A stretch of 64,000 nt of DNA, from NCBI GenBank assembly GCA_034430155.1, contig DAOUET010000158.1, positions 62,001 to 126,000 on the forward strand. Reading direction: 5' to 3'. Below are positions 25,081 through 34,385 of the stretch, piece after piece. Under the pieces are notes generated by a model, which did no database searches, was not told where the DNA came from, and saw only the letters and a program-made list of their open reading frames with translations. Within the stretch, counting starts at the first letter, position 1, and the number at the start of each line of letters is the position of its first letter. The DNA is from DAOUET01 sp034430155. Its GTDB lineage: Bacteria; Chloroflexota; Anaerolineae; Anaerolineales; UBA4823. The translations under genes were made by a program, and so were the position numbers.

Positions 25081-26115
25081 ATGGATCTAAATACCCTCTG
25101 GTTTATTCTCATCGCGGTTCTATATATCGGTTTTTTCATTTTAGAAGGATTCGATTTCGGCGTCGGCATGTTATTGCCTTTTCTCAGTAGAGGCAGGGAC
25201 TATACAGCTGTAGACCATAAACGCAGGATCATCATCAATACCATCGGACCATTTTGGGATGGCAATGAAGTTTGGTTGCTAACCGCAGGTGGCGCCACCT
25301 TTGCAGCTTTCCCAGACTGGTACGCCACGCTATTTAGCGGATTTTACTTGCCGCTTTTCTTGTTGCTTCTGGCATTGATCTTGCGTGGTGTCGCTTTCGA
25401 ATTTCGCAGTAAACATGATAATCCCACCTGGCGTAAGGTGTGGGATTGGTGCATCGCCATAGGCAGTTTCTTGCCTGCTCTCCTCCTGGGTGTTGCCTTC
25501 GCAAATCTGGCGAAGGGCGTGCCCATTGATGAAAATATGAATTATGTAGGTGGATTCTTCAATTTAATCAATCTTTACGCCCTTTTGGGTGGGGTTGCAG
25601 CGGTACTCACCTTCGCGCTTCATGGCGCTATTTTCCTTTCTCTAAAAACCACCGGTGACTTAATGAAAAACGCACGCAGGATCGCTACGCGTTTATGGAT
25701 CCTGGATTCCATTGTCTTGCTGGCTTTTCTTGCAGCTACTTATGTTTATACAGACATCCTCACTAAATTGGGCATTACCCCCGGACCGATCCCGATTGTT
25801 GGAGCTGCCGCGCTACTGGTAGCAGGTTATTTCATACGTAAAGAACGAGACGGCTGGGCTTTTCTCATGACAGTTGCCACCATCGCAACTGCCATCATTA
25901 CCCTTTTCATGATCCTTTTCCCAAGGGTAATGATCTCGAGCATTGACCCGGCTTATAGTTTGACCATTTACAACGCTTCCTCAAGCCCGTACACACTCAA
26001 AGTCATGACCATTGTTGCCCTCACCATTACACCTATTGTCTTGCTTTACCAAGGGTGGACTTACTGGGTGTTTCGCAGACGTGTTGAAGGTAAACCGGAA
26101 ACGTTGACCTATTGA
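25081..26115 (+). CDS. cydB: Cytochrome bd ubiquinol oxidase subunit II
   Basis: The 344-residue protein has eight or nine predicted membrane helices and starts MDLNTLWFILIAVLYIGFFILEGFDFGVGMLLP; the GFDFGVG motif and TIGPFWDGNEVWLLTAGGA are signatures of CydB. It pairs with CydA in the oxidase core. It begins 18 nt after cydA, and its stop codon overlaps the start of cydDC (TTGA), so all three genes are translationally linked. Confidence 0.97.
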   Translation: MDLNTLWFILIAVLYIGFFILEGFDFGVGMLLPFLSRGRDYTAVDHKRRIIINTIGPFWDGNEVWLLTAGGATFAAFPDWYATLFSGFYLPLFLLLLALILRGVAFEFRSKHDNPTWRKVWDWCIAIGSFLPALLLGVAFANLAKGVPIDENMNYVGGFFNLINLYALLGGVAAVLTFALHGAIFLSLKTTGDLMKNARRIATRLWILDSIVLLAFLAATYVYTDILTKLGITPGPIPIVGAAALLVAGYFIRKERDGWAFLMTVATIATAIITLFMILFPRVMISSIDPAYSLTIYNASSSPYTLKVMTIVALTITPIVLLYQGWTYWVFRRRVEGKPETLTY

Positions 26116-29100
26116 ATCTTGATAAACGCCTTCTTAAACAGATACACTCAATCCGTCTTGCTTTCCTGCTAACCATTGGTTTGGGGTTAGCTGGGGGAGT
26201 CCTGGTGGTTTGGCAAGCTCGATTGTTGAGCTTTATTATCACTCAGGTCTTCCTCGCCCATAAATCCCTTAACGATGAGCTTCATTTGTTGGGGGTATTA
26301 ATCATTGTTTTCGTTTTTCGAGCTGCCGTTTTGGGAGGGGGAGAGATAGCTGCTGGATATATGGCAGCCAAGGTCAAGGTCAAACTTCGCCAGCAACTTT
26401 ACCAGCAAATCCAATCTCTGGGTCCGCTCTATGCCCGTCAGCAGCAAACTGGCGAGCTTGTCAACCTTATGACCGAGGGAATTGAATCGTTAGAAGCTTA
26501 CTTTCGGCAATATTTACCTCAGTTGGTTATAGCTGCAATTTTGCCTGTTGCCTTCCTGATTTTTATTTTTCCCCTTGATCGGATCTCTGGATTTATCCTG
26601 CTCCTGACTGCCCCTTTGATTCCCCTTTTTATGGTTTTAATCGGAGATCTGGCAAGTACACTGACTAAGCGGCAATGGAAGACTCTGGGAAGGATGAGCG
26701 CTCACTTCCTGGATGTACTCCAAGGTTTGACCACCCTCAAAATATTCGGACGCAGCCGGGAACAAGCCAAGGTAATTGCCCAGGTCAGCGACAAATTCCG
26801 GCATACTACTCTCGGCGTCCTGCGCGTGTCTTTCCTTTCTGCACTAGTTCTAGAATTGGTTTCTATGCTCAGCACGGCTATCGTCGCGGTAGAGGTCGGT
26901 TTACGATTATTATCCAATCACCTCTCCTTTGAAGGAGCCTTCTTCGTGCTCTTATTGGCACCCGAGTTTTACCTACCTCTACGCATGTTAGGCACGCGGT
27001 TCCATGCTGGGATGGCAGGTGTCGAAGCCGCCAAACGTATTTTCCAAATTCTCGAAGAGCCAATTAAACCACAGCATTCTCCAACACCCTTACAGATCGA
27101 TTCCCTTTTGCGTAAATTGGATGTTCGTATTCGATTCGATAACGTTCATTTCACATACCCCGATGGGCGCTCGGCTCTGAAGGGCATATCATTTGAAATT
27201 CCCTTCGGACAAATGACTGCCATTGTTGGGCCAAGTGGCGCTGGCAAGAGCACCTTGGCATACCTGCTTTTACGCTTTATTGAACCTCAAAAAGGGCAAA
27301 TCCTTCTCGCCGACAATCCCAGCGATCATATTCCTACAGAAGATTGGCGTAACTATATTTCCTGGGTGCCACAGAATCCCTATCTTTTCAACGATAGCAT
27401 CTTGGCAAACATACGCCTGGCGAGGCCCACCGCAAACTTTGATGAAGTCGTCCAAGCCTCACAATTTGCCTATGCGCATGAATTCATCCAAAATCTGCCC
27501 CAAGGTTTTGAAACGCATGTCGGCGAACATGGTATCCGCCTGAGCGCAGGCCAGGTCCAACGTATCGCCTTAGCCCGCGCTTTTCTGAAAGACGCCCCTC
27601 TGCTCATTATGGATGAACCCGCTGCAAACCTGGATCCCGAACATACCCTTTTGATCCAAAAAGCTACCGCTCGATTGACCTCAGGTCGAACCGCCCTGGT
27701 CATTGCTCATCGCCTGAACTCCATACTTCAGGCAGGTCAAATCATCGTTCTTTCTGAAGGCAGGTTAGTTGAACGAGGTACCCACACTGATTTGCTTGCG
27801 AGGAGAGGCCTCTACCAAGATTTGGTGAAGGCTTTCCAGCAACCTGCTGAAGGGGAATCCCTTCTCTCAGCTACGCCAGATTATGTAAATGATTCCTCGC
27901 CATCCGGATCGAGTTCCCATTCTTTTTCCCATTTACCGGCAGTTGTCAACCCTAGCAGTAATACCCACATTACCCCAAACTTTTCCCACACAATATACAC
28001 CTCAGAAGCCACTCCAAATCCCGTATTTTTACCGCAAGGGAGGGATCATCACCCCATCCAATTAAATAGCCGCCCATTTTTCGCTTGGTGTAAAACGCTT
28101 TTTCAGCTGCTAGCTTTTCTTTTCCCGTTCAAGGGCAGGATTGCGCTATCAACATTCCTTGGATTCGCAACAGTTGCTAGCGGAGTAGGCTTGATGGCTA
28201 CTTCTGCGTATATCATTTCAGCTGCTGCTCTTCACCCCTCCATTGCCGCCTTGCAGGTCGCCATTGTCGGAGTTCGCTTCTTCGGTATCTCTCGGGGTAT
28301 TTGTCGCTATCTAGAAAGATATAACTCTCATGACGTCACATTTCGCCTTCTCGCAAAATTACGCCTTTGGTTTTACCAGGCTTTAGAGCCGCTGGCGCCC
28401 TCCAGATTAATCCAATACCGCAGTGGGGATCTGCTTAACCGCATCATCGCTGATATTGACTCCCTTGAAAATTTTTATGTCCGCTCGGTCGCGCCTCTAC
28501 TGGTTGCCATGTTGGTCACCTTAACCATGAGCATTTTTATGGCATTTTTTAATGGTACTTTAGCACTTACCCTATTCCTTTTTCTTGTCTCAGCGGCAGT
28601 GGGTTTACCTGGGCTAGTTCTCCTTCTCAGCCGCAATAGCGGGGTCAGGTCAGTGATTCTCAGCGCAGATTTGACCAGCGCTCTGGTAGAAGGTATCCAA
28701 GGCATGCCCGAACTGCAGATATTTAAAGGGGGAAAAGCCCAGACGCAGGAAGTCAATAGGTTAAGTCGCAGTTTAGCTTCTGAAAAATTCAAGCATGCTC
28801 AGGTCGAGGCTCTCAAAGACGCCCTCGAATTGCTTTTAGTCAATATGGCTGCTTGGGTGATCCTGGTCATCTCCATCATCCTTGTTCATGAGGATCTTCT
28901 TGAAGGGGTCTATCTGGCAGTGCTCGTGTTGGCTGCCATTACTTGCTTTGAGTCCGTCTATCCTTTACCCCTGGCAGCCCAACACCTGGGTAGCAGTTTG
29001 GAAGCTGGCAGGCGACTGTTCGATATTCTCGATGCGGAACCTCAAGTTCGCGATCCCGACCATCCCGTCCCTTTGCCTGTCTCGCCATTTTATAATGCCG

Positions 29101-29999
29101 CGCCTGAGGATGGGCAGACCAAGCCAGCTGGATTGGTTGCCAAATCAGGCAGCTTGGTTTTCCCTGTTGCATCATCTCCTCCGCAGGATACTTCGATTGG
29201 TCCATTTTGCCTAACGGTAAAAAACCTACGGTTTCACTATCCGGAACCAGATCTCCCTCCCGATCTGGTTCCGGACCCGCTTGCTCCAGATAATCTTCCA
29301 CAAACCAGCCAATTTGTCATTAGCGATTTGAATTTCTCTCTCCGACTGGGGGATAAAATTGCTCTTGTCGGACCCAGTGGTGCCGGTAAAACCACGCTTG
29401 TCAGTCTACTATTGCGTTTTTGGGATTATTCAGATGGTGAAATTCTTCTAGGAGTACACGACTTGAAAGCCTACTGTCAAGAGGAAGTCCGCCGTCTTTT
29501 CAGTGTCGTTTCACAGCACACCCACCTATTTAACGCCAGCGTCCGTGACAATCTGCTGCTTGCCAACCCCCAAGCTGCCGAATCAGATTTAAGAGAGGTT
29601 GCCCAGCAGGCGCAAATTCATGATTTCATCCTTTCCCTTCCGGAGGGCTACCATACCTGGATCGGTGAGTGGGGATTGCGCTTGAGCGGGGGTGAACGCC
29701 AGCGCCTGGCAATCGCCCGGGCGTTGCTCAAAAACTCCCCATTCCTTATCTTGGATGAAGCTACTGCCGGTTTAGATTCCTTGGCAGAACGCCAGGTACT
29801 TTTCACCATCCAGACTCTCATGAAAAAACGCACAACCCTGATGATCACACATCGTTTGGTTGGGATGGAAGCAATGGATGAAATCTTAGTATTGAACCAG
29901 GGGGAAGTCGTAGAACGTGGGGGGCACCATGAATTGCTTAAAAGTAAAGGGTATTATTGGAAGATGTGGCAAACTCAGCGCCAAATCCTTTATGCCTAA
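26112..29999 (+). CDS. cydDC: Fused CydD-CydC ABC exporter for cytochrome bd assembly
   Basis: A single 1295-residue chain contains two complete ABC exporter halves. The CydD half has six membrane helices, Walker A GPSGAGKST (about 374) and signature LSAGQ (about 478); Gly-to-Ala in that signature is tolerated in CydD. A Ser/Pro/Thr-rich linker (about 580-655) joins it to CydC, with a second membrane domain (656-975), Walker A GPSGAGKTT (about 1089) and LSGGERQR (about 1193). CydDC exports cysteine or glutathione, or handles haem, and is needed to assemble bd oxidase. Most bacteria encode the halves separately. The start is TTG, overlapping the cydB stop as TTGA. A Pro/Asp-rich insert after HYPEP (about 1040-1060) is coded by a 34-bp palindrome. 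Confidence 0.95.
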   Translation: MNLDKRLLKQIHSIRLAFLLTIGLGLAGGVLVVWQARLLSFIITQVFLAHKSLNDELHLLGVLIIVFVFRAAVLGGGEIAAGYMAAKVKVKLRQQLYQQIQSLGPLYARQQQTGELVNLMTEGIESLEAYFRQYLPQLVIAAILPVAFLIFIFPLDRISGFILLLTAPLIPLFMVLIGDLASTLTKRQWKTLGRMSAHFLDVLQGLTTLKIFGRSREQAKVIAQVSDKFRHTTLGVLRVSFLSALVLELVSMLSTAIVAVEVGLRLLSNHLSFEGAFFVLLLAPEFYLPLRMLGTRFHAGMAGVEAAKRIFQILEEPIKPQHSPTPLQIDSLLRKLDVRIRFDNVHFTYPDGRSALKGISFEIPFGQMTAIVGPSGAGKSTLAYLLLRFIEPQKGQILLADNPSDHIPTEDWRNYISWVPQNPYLFNDSILANIRLARPTANFDEVVQASQFAYAHEFIQNLPQGFETHVGEHGIRLSAGQVQRIALARAFLKDAPLLIMDEPAANLDPEHTLLIQKATARLTSGRTALVIAHRLNSILQAGQIIVLSEGRLVERGTHTDLLARRGLYQDLVKAFQQPAEGESLLSATPDYVNDSSPSGSSSHSFSHLPAVVNPSSNTHITPNFSHTIYTSEATPNPVFLPQGRDHHPIQLNSRPFFAWCKTLFQLLAFLFPFKGRIALSTFLGFATVASGVGLMATSAYIISAAALHPSIAALQVAIVGVRFFGISRGICRYLERYNSHDVTFRLLAKLRLWFYQALEPLAPSRLIQYRSGDLLNRIIADIDSLENFYVRSVAPLLVAMLVTLTMSIFMAFFNGTLALTLFLFLVSAAVGLPGLVLLLSRNSGVRSVILSADLTSALVEGIQGMPELQIFKGGKAQTQEVNRLSRSLASEKFKHAQVEALKDALELLLVNMAAWVILVISIILVHEDLLEGVYLAVLVLAAITCFESVYPLPLAAQHLGSSLEAGRRLFDILDAEPQVRDPDHPVPLPVSPFYNAAPEDGQTKPAGLVAKSGSLVFPVASSPPQDTSIGPFCLTVKNLRFHYPEPDLPPDLVPDPLAPDNLPQTSQFVISDLNFSLRLGDKIALVGPSGAGKTTLVSLLLRFWDYSDGEILLGVHDLKAYCQEEVRRLFSVVSQHTHLFNASVRDNLLLANPQAAESDLREVAQQAQIHDFILSLPEGYHTWIGEWGLRLSGGERQRLAIARALLKNSPFLILDEATAGLDSLAERQVLFTIQTLMKKRTTLMITHRLVGMEAMDEILVLNQGEVVERGGHHELLKSKGYYWKMWQTQRQILYA
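29241..29274. repeat. Perfect inverted repeat inside the CydC ATPase domain
   Basis: CCGGAACCAGATC and its exact reverse complement GATCTGGTTCCGG flank an 8-nt pyrimidine loop. It codes for Pro/Asp-rich residues (PEPDLPPDLVPD) in the loop after the first strand of the nucleotide-binding domain, a site where the family normally has only a few residues. It looks like a small in-frame palindromic insertion. Confidence 0.85.
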
Positions 30000-30050
30000 G
30001 GAAAACCGGTGCCGTAACAAAATATCAAGCGAACACCGAAGGAAATTCTG

Positions 30051-30075
30051 GAGGGTATTTAACCTATCTACCCTC
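30051..30075. terminator. Weak hairpin between convergent cydDC and M29 peptidase genes
   Basis: A 7-bp stem (GAGGGTA / TACCCTC) with an 11-nt loop overlaps the stop codon of the peptidase gene. No T-run follows on either side, so termination is uncertain. Confidence 0.35.
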
Positions 30076-31183
30076 AGAGGGTAAACGCTCCGTTCTTGTA
30101 GACCACCTCACCATCGATCAATATTTCAGAATCCCTGCGTAAGTCACAGATCATATCCCAATGGATGGTGCTTTTATTGCAACTACCAGTCTCAGGGTAA
30201 CCAGCTCCTAAGGCCAGGTGAAAGGAACCGCCAATTTTTTCATCGAAGAGGATGTTTCGGGTAAAACGACTAATTTCAAAGTTGGTACCGATGGCGAACT
30301 CGCCCAAATAACGTGCCCCCTCATCGCTCGCCAACATCTCGAGCAGAAAATCCTGGTTTTTCTCAGCAATGGCTTTAACAACCTTGCCTTCTTTGAAGGT
30401 CAACGCTACCCCTTCAACCATCCTTCCCAGGTACACAGCTGGATAAGTAAATTTTACCCAACCATTGACGGAGTTCTCTACTGGTCCCGTGTAGATTTCC
30501 CCATCAGGCATGTTATGTTCGCCGCTGGCGTTTTGGAACTTCCGGTTCTTTATTGACAGACTCAGGTCTACGTTGGGCCCGCGTACCAACACCTGGTCAT
30601 GACCCTCAATGCGGTCTACTATCTGCTTTTGACCCTGCTCGACTCCTCGCCAATAACTAACCGGGTCCGGGGTATCCTCATCGGCATGACAGGCTCGGAA
30701 GAAAAAATCTTGATATTCCTGAAATCCCATATCAGCTTCCATTGCGTAAGCGTTGGTGGGATAAAGGGTGCTCATCCAGCGTAGGCTCTTCTCCGCGCCC
30801 CTGCGTAGTTGGGCTTGCAAGAGCGCTGCCAGGCTTTTTTGCCGGCGAGAATGCCGGGCAGGCTCTATATTGTTTAAAGCCCGTGTATTCGTATCAGAGC
30901 GAATCTTGATCAAGACTTCAAATTCCTCGAAAGCCATTTTATGAAACATTGGGATAAAGTCAAGTTGTTCATCTTTAGCGTGTGCAAAAAAAATTTCATC
31001 TTGTCCAGGGAAATCGATCAGTAGATGAGGGTTCCCTCCCCGCTCCAGGATGAGTCCGTAAAGCGCTTGCACCACTGGTTCCGCCGCGGTAGTTGCTGTG
31101 ATCGCTACCCTGTCTCCCGTCTTTACTTTGGTAGAATGATCAACCAGAATTTGAGCAAACTTTTGAGTGCGTATATCGGTCAA
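30074..31183 (-). CDS. M29-family (thermophilic) aminopeptidase
   Basis: I choose TTG 31183, which has AGGAG six bases upstream and yields 369 residues beginning MTDIRTQKFAQILVDHS, the normal M29 start and length; the longest open frame adds 35 residues unlike the family. The C-terminal half carries the metal-site pattern: ASGEHNMPDGEIYTGP, LGEFAIGTN, SFHLALG and TIHWDMICD. Enzymes such as AmpT/AmpS remove N-terminal amino acids in the cytosol using two divalent metals. It stands alone, convergent with cydDC and divergent from the next cluster. Confidence 0.92.
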   Translation of the reverse strand: MTDIRTQKFAQILVDHSTKVKTGDRVAITATTAAEPVVQALYGLILERGGNPHLLIDFPGQDEIFFAHAKDEQLDFIPMFHKMAFEEFEVLIKIRSDTNTRALNNIEPARHSRRQKSLAALLQAQLRRGAEKSLRWMSTLYPTNAYAMEADMGFQEYQDFFFRACHADEDTPDPVSYWRGVEQGQKQIVDRIEGHDQVLVRGPNVDLSLSIKNRKFQNASGEHNMPDGEIYTGPVENSVNGWVKFTYPAVYLGRMVEGVALTFKEGKVVKAIAEKNQDFLLEMLASDEGARYLGEFAIGTNFEISRFTRNILFDEKIGGSFHLALGAGYPETGSCNKSTIHWDMICDLRRDSEILIDGEVVYKNGAFTL

Positions 31184-31368
31184 GAGATACTCCTGATTTA
31201 GAGATGATACAAACTGAAAAATTATATCATGCAGCGGTATTCTACGAAGCAATCTAATTATGCAGTCAATCTTGCAGTATAAACCCATTTATGGAGTTCG
31301 CGGTATACTGGATTAGGAAATCTTATTAAATCACGAAAAACTCACAGATTCAGCTGCATGCGAACATT

Positions 31369-33633
31369 ATGAAACAGCTTGTAAAGAATTTACGGACTGG
31401 CGAGACCATCATTGCTGATGTGCCCATTCCGGCACCCATGCCAGGGACCGCCCTGGTGCGCATATCGGCTTCATTGGTTTCGGCTGGCACCGAACGAATG
31501 GTGGCCAAATTCGCAGAGAAATCCCTGGTCGGCAAAGCCCGTTCTCGCCCCGATTTGGTCAAACAGGCCCTCGATAAAGCTCGGCGAGAAGGGCTGCTAT
31601 CTACCCTCTCATCAACACTAAATCTACTCGACCAGCCCATGCCCTTGGGGTACTCTTCAGCCGGTACGATTGTTTCCCTGGGCGAAGGGATTAAAGACTT
31701 CCGGGTAGGACAGCGCGTGGCATGTGCTGGAGGCGGTTACGCAGTCCATGCTGAATATAATATTGTTCCTCACCATCTCATAGCGCTATTGCCAGAAAGT
31801 GTTGACTTTGAATCTGCTGCCTTTACCACGCTTGGGGCAATTGCACTACACGGTTTTCGCCTTTCGAAGGCACAATTGGGTGAACGGGTTGCCGTTATTG
31901 GATTAGGACTTCTGGGCTTGCTCGCTGTAGAAATAGGGCAGGCGGCTGGCTGCCATGTGCTCGCTATCGACCTGGATCCCAAGCGTGTGGAATTAGCGAA
32001 ATCACTGGGAGTCCAGGCAGTCCTCAGGGAGGGGGCAGAAAGTTCAGCTCAGGCGTTTTCCGCTGGGTCAGGCTGTGACGTTATTCTGATCTGTGCCGAT
32101 ACACCTTCCGCTGACCCAGTCGAGCTGGCTGGTATCATCGCTCGCGATCGCGCCCGTGTTGTCGCGCTCGGAGCTGTAGGACTCCAGCTCCCCAGGAAAA
32201 TTTACTACGAGAAAGAGATTTCTTTTATCAACTCACGCTCCTATGGTCCTGGTCGGTATGACCCCTCCTACGAAGAGCAAGGGCACGATTATCCTATCGG
32301 ATACGTGCGCTGGACAGAGGGTCGCAATCTGCAAGCCTTTGTTGATCTTCTCGCCTCGGGTCAGGCGAATGTTCTCGCTCTGATCTCCCACCGCTTCTCG
32401 ATTAGTCAAGCTACTTCCGCCTATGAACTCATCACGAGTAAGCGCCATGAACCTTATCTTGGGATTTTGCTTACTTATCCGGATGCTGCTCCGGATGAGA
32501 GAGGTTTTATCTCTCAGACGGGTAAAGTGATACCATCCGTCAAGATATCTACTGAACTATCCGATCTGCAACCTGACATTTGCAAACTCGGGGTGCTTGG
32601 CGCTGGTAATTTTGCTAGAGCTGTCCTCTTACCAGTACTCAGGAAAATCTCGCATCTTGAACTGGTCAGCATTGCTTCAGGTTCGGGCTTGAGCGCCCGT
32701 CACGCTGCTGATCGCTACAATTTTCAACGCGCCGCAAGCGAAGACATCCAGGTTATCGCTGATCCAGAGATCAACACAATTGCTATCTTGACTCGCCATC
32801 ACTTACATGCCCGGCAAGTACTGACCGCCCTGGGCACCGGCAAACACGTATTCTGCGAAAAGCCTTTAGCGCTCACGCCGGGAGAGCTGCATGAGATCGC
32901 CTCTATCCTTATAAATTCAAACTATTGGTATCCTCCCAAGGCTAATGTGGTTGGTAGTTCTATTCAAAACAGGTCTTCACTTGATCATGTTGCTCTCCTC
33001 ACCGTAGGCTTCAATCGGCGCTTTGCTCCCCTGGCGCGGCAGCTATATGAGTTTCTTGGCCAGCGTGAGGAACCTCTGGTAGCTCATTATCGGGTTAACG
33101 CCGGCTTCCTTCCCGAAACTCACTGGCTGCACGATCCAAAGCAAGGTGGTGGTCGAATTATTGGTGAAGCCTGTCATTTCATCGATTTCCTCACATTTTT
33201 AGTTGGTGAAATACCCATCTCTGTTACAACCCAGGCGCTGCCAGATGATGGTCACTATCATGAGGATAACCTTATCATCACGCTGGAATTTCCAGATGGG
33301 TCGATAGGCGCACTCACTTATGTAGCCAATGGCGATAAAGCCTTTGCCAAGGAGCGTGTTGAAGTCTTTACCTCTGGTCGTGTTGCCGTCCTGGATGATT
33401 TCCGTTCGCTCGAAACCGTCCAGAATGGCAGGAGAAAGCTCTCCCGCTCTCGTTTCCGCCAGGATAAAGGGCACCTCGCCGAGTGGCAATCTTTTGTATC
33501 TGCAATTATTAACGGCGGAGCTCCACCGATACCCTACCAGCAGTTGGTCGGCGTCACTCAAGCCACCTTTGCGGCGGTAGACTCATTACGCCGGGGAGAA
33601 AAAGTCCCCATTTCAGGATTATTAACCGCCTAG
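31369..33633 (+). CDS. Bi-domain oxidoreductase: MDR dehydrogenase fused to GFO/IDH/MocA
   Basis: The 754-residue protein joins two NAD(P)-dependent enzymes. Residues 1-375 form a zinc-lacking medium-chain dehydrogenase (GYSSAGTIVSLGEGIKDFRVGQRV, cofactor fold VIGLGLLGLLAVEIGQAAG near 175). Residues 405-750 form a GFO/IDH/MocA domain (LGVLGAGNFARAVLLP, then CEKPL near 497, EACHFIDFL and VGFNRRF). This fusion is known from polysaccharide gene clusters beside heparinase-like genes and glycosyltransferases, as here, but its substrate is not established; a sugar-nucleotide or polymer-linked sugar is likely. It is the first gene of a plus-strand run to the sortase. No convincing promoter is seen in the 185-bp gap before it. 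Confidence 0.9.
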   Translation: MKQLVKNLRTGETIIADVPIPAPMPGTALVRISASLVSAGTERMVAKFAEKSLVGKARSRPDLVKQALDKARREGLLSTLSSTLNLLDQPMPLGYSSAGTIVSLGEGIKDFRVGQRVACAGGGYAVHAEYNIVPHHLIALLPESVDFESAAFTTLGAIALHGFRLSKAQLGERVAVIGLGLLGLLAVEIGQAAGCHVLAIDLDPKRVELAKSLGVQAVLREGAESSAQAFSAGSGCDVILICADTPSADPVELAGIIARDRARVVALGAVGLQLPRKIYYEKEISFINSRSYGPGRYDPSYEEQGHDYPIGYVRWTEGRNLQAFVDLLASGQANVLALISHRFSISQATSAYELITSKRHEPYLGILLTYPDAAPDERGFISQTGKVIPSVKISTELSDLQPDICKLGVLGAGNFARAVLLPVLRKISHLELVSIASGSGLSARHAADRYNFQRAASEDIQVIADPEINTIAILTRHHLHARQVLTALGTGKHVFCEKPLALTPGELHEIASILINSNYWYPPKANVVGSSIQNRSSLDHVALLTVGFNRRFAPLARQLYEFLGQREEPLVAHYRVNAGFLPETHWLHDPKQGGGRIIGEACHFIDFLTFLVGEIPISVTTQALPDDGHYHEDNLIITLEFPDGSIGALTYVANGDKAFAKERVEVFTSGRVAVLDDFRSLETVQNGRRKLSRSRFRQDKGHLAEWQSFVSAIINGGAPPIPYQQLVGVTQATFAAVDSLRRGEKVPISGLLTA

Positions 33634-33684
33634 ATCAGACTCGAAAATATCCGCTCCCCATGAAACCTAAAGGCCCTAGTATTC

Positions 33685-34374
33685 ATGAGTGGTAAAGATT
33701 TTAAGATATCTACAATTGAAATCAATGGCTACCATGACCAGCCAGTTGGTAATAGATATTTTCACCTTACGCAGGAATCGACGACATTGGGTATAGTATT
33801 TCCTGGTCTGCATTACACCTGTGATATGCCGTTACTTTACTACACCACCCAATTGCTCTTAGCACGCAATGTGGATGTCATCCAGCTGTGGTCAGACTAT
33901 ACCAATCCTTCCTTCCAGTCTCTGGGACCAATCGAGCGAGCGAGATGGCTCGAGGCAGACGCCTCAGCTGCCCTTCATGCAGGTTTACGCCAGCGCCAAT
34001 TCCACCAATCGCTCCTGGTTGGGAAGTCTCTAGGAACGCTTTCGATGGCATTATTGCTCAATAAACAGAGTACTATAGAAAAGATAGCCACCATATGGCT
34101 TACCCCACTGCTCCATATTCCCGAGGTTTCCGGCATATTACAACGCCTTCAAAGCCCGGCCTTGTATATCGGCGGGGATAAAGATCCTACTTATGATGTT
34201 GCGATTCTGAGACAAATTAAGGAAAATCCTGAAGGAAAGATAATCGTTATAGAAGGGGCCAATCACAGCCTGGAAATCCCTGGAAAGGTGCTTCTCTCAT
34301 TACAAATCATGGAAACAGTCATGAGGAAAATCGCTGATTTCCTGGATCACCCTGCCGCTAATCTGGCACAATGA
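33685..34374 (+). CDS. Alpha/beta hydrolase, unknown substrate
   Basis: The 229-residue protein follows the oxidoreductase by 51 nt. It has the elements of an alpha/beta hydrolase: an early strand (LGIVFPGLHYTCDMPLLYY), a nucleophile elbow LVGKSLGT (about 113-120, G-x-S-x-G), an acid at YIGGDKDPTYD (about 165-175) and a histidine in IEGANHSLEI (about 193). No signal peptide is seen, so it is cytosolic. Its place between a sugar oxidoreductase and a heparinase-like gene is unusual; a small-ester or lactone hydrolase in the same pathway is possible. I would not name a substrate. Confidence 0.75.
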   Translation: MSGKDFKISTIEINGYHDQPVGNRYFHLTQESTTLGIVFPGLHYTCDMPLLYYTTQLLLARNVDVIQLWSDYTNPSFQSLGPIERARWLEADASAALHAGLRQRQFHQSLLVGKSLGTLSMALLLNKQSTIEKIATIWLTPLLHIPEVSGILQRLQSPALYIGGDKDPTYDVAILRQIKENPEGKIIVIEGANHSLEIPGKVLLSLQIMETVMRKIADFLDHPAANLAQ

Positions 34375-34385
34375 TGATTTGAAAC

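Noticed and set aside
31184..31288. Longer start for the M29 aminopeptidase
   Set aside because: The added 35 residues do not match the family; TTG 31183 has AGGAG and yields normal length.
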